The notes under the pieces are model-generated. The model did no database searches, was not told the origin of the DNA, and saw nothing but the letters and a program-made list of their open reading frames with translations. The translations under genes and the position numbers were made by a program. A stretch of DNA of 64,000 bases from Datisca glomerata (Eukaryota; Streptophyta; Magnoliopsida; Cucurbitales; Datiscaceae): positions 1 through 64,000 of the forward strand of contig QANY01011938.1 in NCBI GenBank assembly GCA_003255025.1. Direction: 5' to 3'. Below are positions 59,454 through 64,000 of this stretch, one piece after another. Numbering within the stretch: the first letter of the stretch is position 1; each line of letters begins with the position of its first letter.

Positions 59454-59747
59454 CTATGTATAGGACTTAAGAATTGAACCACATACAGAACAGACAATAG
59501 CCCTCCAAGACTTCCAATAAAATGGGACATAACAAAACCTCGTAGATGTCCTCATGTCGGCCACAGTTGCTCCGCAGCCGCACCGTGAACACGTCCCAGC
59601 CAACGGCTTCCTCCTCTGCTCCTTCCTCTTTTGGTCCACTAAGAAACAAAAGAAAACCATTGAAATTAAAGCCAAAGAGAATTTTCTGATGAAGCTTTTC
59701 TCAGATATTGTAAGTTTGTTGGTGTAGTCGAATTTATTTATAATCAT
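59454..59747 (-). CDS. Small membrane-anchored zinc-ribbon protein
   Basis: 97 residues from an ATG at 59747. Residues about 18-37 ('SFIRKFSLALISMVFFCFLV') form one hydrophobic segment, either a signal anchor or a transmembrane helix. A basic linker ('DQKRKEQRRK') follows, then a Cys-rich domain with C53-x2-C56, C58, C72 and C86-x2-C89, which looks like a zinc ribbon, ending 'CGSILKSYT'. Codon use is GC-richer than the flanks, and there are no internal stops. I believe small plant proteins of this layout exist, but I cannot name a function. It stands alone between TE insertions. A later Met (residue 30) would remove most of the hydrophobic segment and is a possible alternative start. Confidence 0.65.
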   Translation of the reverse strand: MIINKFDYTNKLTISEKSFIRKFSLALISMVFFCFLVDQKRKEQRRKPLAGTCSRCGCGATVADMRTSTRFCYVPFYWKSWRAIVCSVCGSILKSYT

Positions 59748-59815
59748 GGTACTCCGTTAATGGTCGTCGATCCACTTATGATGTGTGTTTGTGGAGCATG
59801 CTAAGTTATTGAGTG

Positions 59816-59831
59816 CCACGCGTCACGTGTG
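59816..59831. promoter_or_regulatory. G-box next to an ACGCGT palindrome
   Basis: ACGCGT (59818-59823) directly abuts CACGTG (59824-59829), about 75 bp upstream of the zinc-ribbon ATG. G-box/ABRE cores bind bZIP and bHLH factors, and ACGCGT resembles the CE3 coupling element. Role inferred only. Confidence 0.4.
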
Positions 59832-60216
59832 CATTACAGGTTGGTGCATGGACATAAATATCTTAGTTCTGGTTGGAGTCTTGGACCAGCAACAGAGTTA
59901 AAAGCTGCAGCCACGCACTTATAGCTTATTTAGATAAAAAAAACTCTAGAGTAATGCTTATTTTGTAAAATTTCTTAGACTTCTTAAAATTATTCATTTA
60001 TATTAGAGTTATTTAGAAAATTATATCCTTTTAAATTTAGGTTAGAAAAAATGTCTTTTGAAAAACTCAGAATATTATACTCTTGATATATCAACTTCAC
60101 ATCGTCACTTGTAATTTTTTTCTTCCATTCTCAATGCAAATATTAAATCAACACAAATATCAACATCAACATTTTAGCTCTCTTCTTTCATCTTCAACGA
60201 AGGTCATCTTCCTCCA

Positions 60217-60325
60217 CATCCTCCTCCTTCTTCTTCTTCTTATTTTTATTCTTCTTCTTCTTCGACTTCTTTGAGACTTTATGACTCATTCCTCTTCTTC
60301 TTCTTCTTCTTCTTCTTCTTCAACG
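60217..60325. repeat. (TTC)n microsatellite tracts
   Basis: Two runs of TTC/CTT triplets (about 60220-60262 and 60292-60322) in the left arm of the foldback element, absent from the right arm. Confidence 0.9.
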
Positions 60326-60354
60326 AGAGCTATTCTAGCACATATTCATAACAA

Positions 60355-60865
60355 ACTACTTGAACCCTTCAAGTAGTGATTTTGATTCTGAAAGTAAAAA
60401 AATTTACTTGAAGGATCCAAGTAATCGTCTGACTACTTGAACATTTCAAGTAGTGATTTTGATTTTGGAAGTAAAAATAATATTACTTGAAAGGTTCAAG
60501 TAGGTGTATCTGACTATTTGAACCCTTCATGTAGTGATTTTGATTCTGAAAGTAAAAAAAATGTTTGAAGGGTTCAAGTAGTTGTATTTGACTACTTGAA
60601 CCATTTAAGTAGTAATTTTTTATTCTGGAAGTCAAAATAAATAACTACTTGAAGGGTTTAAGTAGTCAGAAACTACTTGAACCCTTCAAGTAATTACTTT
60701 TTTTACTTTCAGAACCAAAATCACTACTTGAAGGGTTCAAATAATCAGATACAACTAGTGAACCCTTCAAATAGTGAACATGTGACTACTTGAAGGGTTC
60801 AAATAGTCATAGAAAGTTACTTAAAGCCTTCAAGCACTCATAAAAAATTACTTGAACATTTTAGT
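60355..60865. repeat. Palindromic repeats of the CTACTTGAA...TTCAAGTAG type
   Basis: About ten imperfect copies of a 17-19-bp palindrome (ACTTGAACCCTTCAAGT and variants), spaced by 'gattttgattctgaaagtaa' segments in a 60-90-bp tandem pattern. Larger inverted arms: 60505-60578 pairs with 60676-60752. Confidence 0.9.
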
Positions 60866-61130
60866 GTTTGAGTCGCTATATGACAAAATAAAGAAGAATG
60901 AGCTTCGTTGAATAAAAGAGAAGCAGAAGACTAAAAAAAATGGTTTCATTGATTTGATTGTGCATTGAAAATGGAATAGAATTTGGTGGGATTACTAATA
61001 TTAATTGAATAGCAAGGGTTCCAGGGTATAAAATTCTGATTTTTCAAAAATTGGTATATATTTCCTAAACCAAAAATGAAAAGGTACATTAATCCAAATA
61101 ACCCTTTATATTAATTATAAACTTTTTATG

Positions 61131-61848
61131 TGTTGAAGTGAAAAATATGTTAGCATCGAATACCGAGAGAACCGCCACACATCGCTCGGTGATTCATCCC
61201 ATGGTTTGCAAAAATCAAGAATATCATGAAAGCAGTAAACAGCGCACCAGGGGGTGCCTCACCAACTACACTATGACGATCAAGTCAGTAGAGTGTTTAA
61301 AGAATATTAGTAGTGTGGAGAATTACTTATAATTAAATGAGGATCATCATATATTTATAATGATTTTCTGTATCAGTCAAACGTCTCGATTTAATGTATT
61401 TTCTCATTGACCTGATAAGGAATGAAGATATTTAAGGAGAATATTTCCCAAATCAGGATAGTTTGGTTATCATCTTATCCTCTTTAATAATCCTTGAGAT
61501 TGTCTTATAACGGCATTGTGTACCTATCTTGTCCTTGTATGACTGATTATCATATTTTTGTTGTATCAAGAGAATGATCTCAGTTATCTCGAGTAGTCGC
61601 GATCTAGGTATGAGAGGACCTTGATCATCCATGTGACCTCAGTAGTGTAACGTAGGTGGGGTTGTATCTATCGCCTAGGTCGTGGCCTCCGTTGTGGATG
61701 GTGCCTTGCTCATCATGGTGACCTCAGTCAAGAAAGATTCCTTGGTTTAGACTTAATCTAAGCTCTCTCTTCGAATAGGAGTATTGGGCCTTGCTCAGAA
61801 ATATTATTGAATGGGCTTTGGCGCAGGAGTTTTTTCTCTAGTACAAAC
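61131..61848. repeat. 718-bp direct repeat, copy 1
   Basis: Starts 'tgttgaagtgaaaaatatgt' and aligns with 61849-62483 over its first 635 bp or so with scattered substitutions. Possibly LTR-derived (TG start), but no internal domain, primer site or TSD is seen. Confidence 0.85.
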
Positions 61849-62483
61849 TGTTGATGCAAAAAATATGTCAACATCAACTGTCGAGAGGACCACCACGTGT
61901 CACTTGGTGATTCGTTCAGGGGTTTATAAAAATCAAGAACGATTGTGAAAGTAGTAGGCCGGGCACCGGGGGTGCCCCGCCTACTGCACTCTGACATTCA
62001 AGTCAGTAGAGTATTTAAAGAATATTAGTAGTGTGAAAATTTACTTACCATTAAATGAGGATCATAATATATTTATAATGATTTTCTGTATAAGTCAAAC
62101 GTCCTGATTCAATGTATATTCCTCCTTGATCTGATAATGAATGGAGATATTTACGGAGAATATTCCCCAAATCCGGATAGTTTGGTTATCATCTTATCCT
62201 CTTTAACAACCCTTGAGATTATCTTACAGAGGTGTGTGTACCTATCATTTTCTTGTATCACTCATTATCATATTTTTGTTGTGTCAGGAGAATGATCTCG
62301 GCTATCTCGAGTAGCCGTGATCTAGGTATGAGAGGGCATCGATCATCCACGTGACCTCAGTAGTGTAACGTAGTTACAGAGTGGGGTTGTATCCATCACC
62401 TCGATTGTGGCCTCAGTCATGGAGGGCGCCTCGGGCATCATGGTTACCTCGATCAAGAAAGAGTTATTGGTTTGGACTTAATG
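61849..62483. repeat. 718-bp direct repeat, copy 2, truncated by a CACTA element
   Basis: Starts 'tgttgatgcaaaaaatatgt' and stops at 'tggtttggacttaatg', where copy 1 continues for about 100 bp more ('ttaatctaagctctctcttc'). The CACTA terminus begins at the next base. Confidence 0.85.
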
Positions 62484-64000
62484 CACTACTACAATTTTGG
62501 CTTTAGATGACAGCCACATCTATGATACAATGACAACTATATAAAATCTGTCAAAGGAAAATAGTGTAGGGTGGGATAGTTCAGGTAAGATGGCAGCTCA
62601 AAAATTAACTGTCATCAATGTGTTCTCTATCATGATAGTTAATTTTTGGGCTGTCAATATAACTTTTTATTATGACAGTGGAAAAAAACCTGTCAATGTT
62701 CAATGGTGTAACTACAAAGTTCACTTTATTTATGAAAATATCATCCTATATAATAAATAACCCTAATTTTACTTTTACTATGTTATTTGTTTCTTCTCTT
62801 TTGACAACAGTGGCGACTGGCGATTGGAGCTCCCTCTTCCCGACTGCGTGCCATTAGACTTCACGGCGGCTTTCAGGCGAGCTTCGATGGTGATCTTCCA
62901 CCGCTACTCAAGCAAGGTTTTGTCCTGAACTCTGAGCTAGCGACTGGTCGAGCAAGGGTTTCTCCTTCCTCGCATCATCTCCCTCTGTTTCTATAATTTC
63001 TTCTTCGACGGTGAGGGTTTTCTCCCTCCATCGAAAGATATGATCTTCCGGTTTCATGAGTTTTAGTCTTTTGTTGATTTTGGTTTTGTTTGATTTTTTT
63101 CCAAAGTGCATCCATCTTAGATCTGTGTCCATCTCAGCTTAGATGTCCATCCCACTTGAGGCTTAACTGCACACTCTCAGATCTGCGTCTCTGTATACTC
63201 AAAGCTCAGATATGCATCCATGTATCGCTCCCGAAGCTCTCCTTCCCCTACGCGGTTTTCTCCTTCTCTGCTAGGTATCATCCATGCCCTAATTTTCATT
63301 TTAATAATTTTTTAACTATTATCATCTTCTTGCAGTTATGCACATATTAATCCAGTTTGGATCTGTCGATTAGGACTGTATTTTACACTACTTTCTAAAC
63401 TTGCTACGTGTTTGCCCATAATATCTTATGTAATTTTTTCCCTAGAAATTTCCTACATTGATGTGTATGCTTGTCAAGTCCTTAGCATGATTATGATCAT
63501 ATTTTGTTTTGGAGAATTCATATATGCCCAACTGTTAATAGTTTTTTTATTGTCTACAGGGTGTTACTGATGTATATCATGAGAACAAAGGCTAGGATAA
63601 TGACCATGTCTCTGCATTCACACAAGTAAGAATATGATGTATTGTGGTAACCTGACTCTTATACTTTTCTTCCTTTCCAAAACTCAATGATTTTATGTTT
63701 CGTTGATCAGGAATTTGATATTGCAGCATATGATCCTTACCCCATGATGTCAGTGTTGCTCTTTTGATATCTAGTATGTGAGAATGTATGCTTCTAATAG
63801 TTCTACTATCTTGTGTTGATACTTATTTTCTTCAAGATATAATTTATTTAGATTCTGACATTTTCTGTTCAATTTTTCCAGAGTTCAGAAAATTCAATAG
63901 GCAAGAGGCCAATTCTAAGTAACTGCAATCATGATACTATGGTATCAAGGCATTTTGTTTCTCTTTTTGAAACTGAAGGCCATTTCAAGGACGTCAAGAG
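62484..64000. mobile_element. CACTA element, left end; rest outside window
   Basis: Starts 'cactactacaattttggctt', a typical CACTA terminus, and is followed by subterminal 'tgacag' / 'ctgtca' words in both orientations (62500-62700). The interior to the window edge has a GC-richer block (62800-63250) and a few exon-like pieces (63558-63625, 63710-63770, 63880-64000) bounded by plausible splice sites, none of which I can assign to a family. A 3-bp duplication would be ATG (62481-62483). Confidence 0.8.
62505..62700. repeat. Subterminal TGACAG/CTGTCA repeats of the right CACTA element
   Basis: At least seven copies of the hexamer in both orientations, several inside 'gctgtcat' or 'aactgtcatc'. 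Confidence 0.75.

Larger units (their letters stand above)
60006..61104. mobile_element. Foldback Mutator-like element (non-autonomous), 1.1 kb
   Basis: Perfect 9-bp duplication TTTATATTA (59997-60005, 61105-61113). The left end GAGTTATTTAGAAAA and right end (reverse complement) GGGTTATTTGGATTAA start a diverged inverted repeat of several hundred bp ('cttcaacgaaggtcat' left against 'attcaacgaagctcat' right). It encodes no transposase. A 9-bp duplication, long inverted ends and no genes fit a MULE-derived foldback element. Confidence 0.82.

Noticed and set aside
62672..63350. Short open frames in the right CACTA element (61-86 codons)
   Set aside because: No recognisable domain, and they overlap subterminal repeats and a GC-rich leader-like block.

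Overview
This window is AT-rich plant nuclear DNA. Spliced genes, a CrRLK1L receptor kinase, a root-cap family protein and Ty1/copia, Ty3/gypsy, CACTA, hAT and Mutator-like repeats all point to a flowering plant, probably a eudicot; the species cannot be named from the sequence. I see three host genes supported by their own features: a two-exon root-cap/LEA-related secreted protein (33022-34660, +), a THESEUS1-like receptor kinase (37908-35380, -) lying tail to tail with it, and a small zinc-ribbon protein (59747-59454, -). Almost everything else is transposable-element DNA or intergenic sequence in which I recognise nothing.

Layout. 1-1746 is the right end of a degraded CACTA element. 1832-24050 is a copia element (called C) cut into three pieces by a complete copia element A (1881-11647) and a complete gypsy element B (13145-21889). 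Both insertions have near-perfect 5-bp target duplications, and the reading frame of C resumes across each. 24060-25288 is a degraded Ulp1/C48-peptidase-like sequence ending in a 61-bp tandem repeat. 25290-28981 is a rearranged remnant of the element-A LTR, split by a 2951-bp solo LTR (25808-28758) with a perfect ATTGG duplication. 28996-30070 is an LTR-like segment with 33-bp GC-rich repeats. 30071-40404 is the gene island with the root-cap and kinase genes and one foldback MITE (38878-39198).

40410-47403 is a gag-only non-autonomous LTR retrotransposon (D) packed with several tandem arrays, including a satellite-like 182-bp repeat. 49082-52828 is a decayed hAT element with a perfect 8-bp duplication. 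54301-59027 is a short-LTR copia element on the minus strand (E). After the zinc-ribbon gene, 60006-61104 is a foldback Mutator-like element with a perfect 9-bp duplication and many small palindromes. 61131-62483 is a 718-bp tandem duplication whose second copy is broken by a second CACTA element that runs off the right edge.

The transposon coding regions carry stops, frameshifts or lost catalytic residues, so none looks autonomous. The host genes look intact. No new protein system was found. The most unusual content is structural: the array-filled gag-only element D, the palindrome-rich foldback element, and the nest at the left side.
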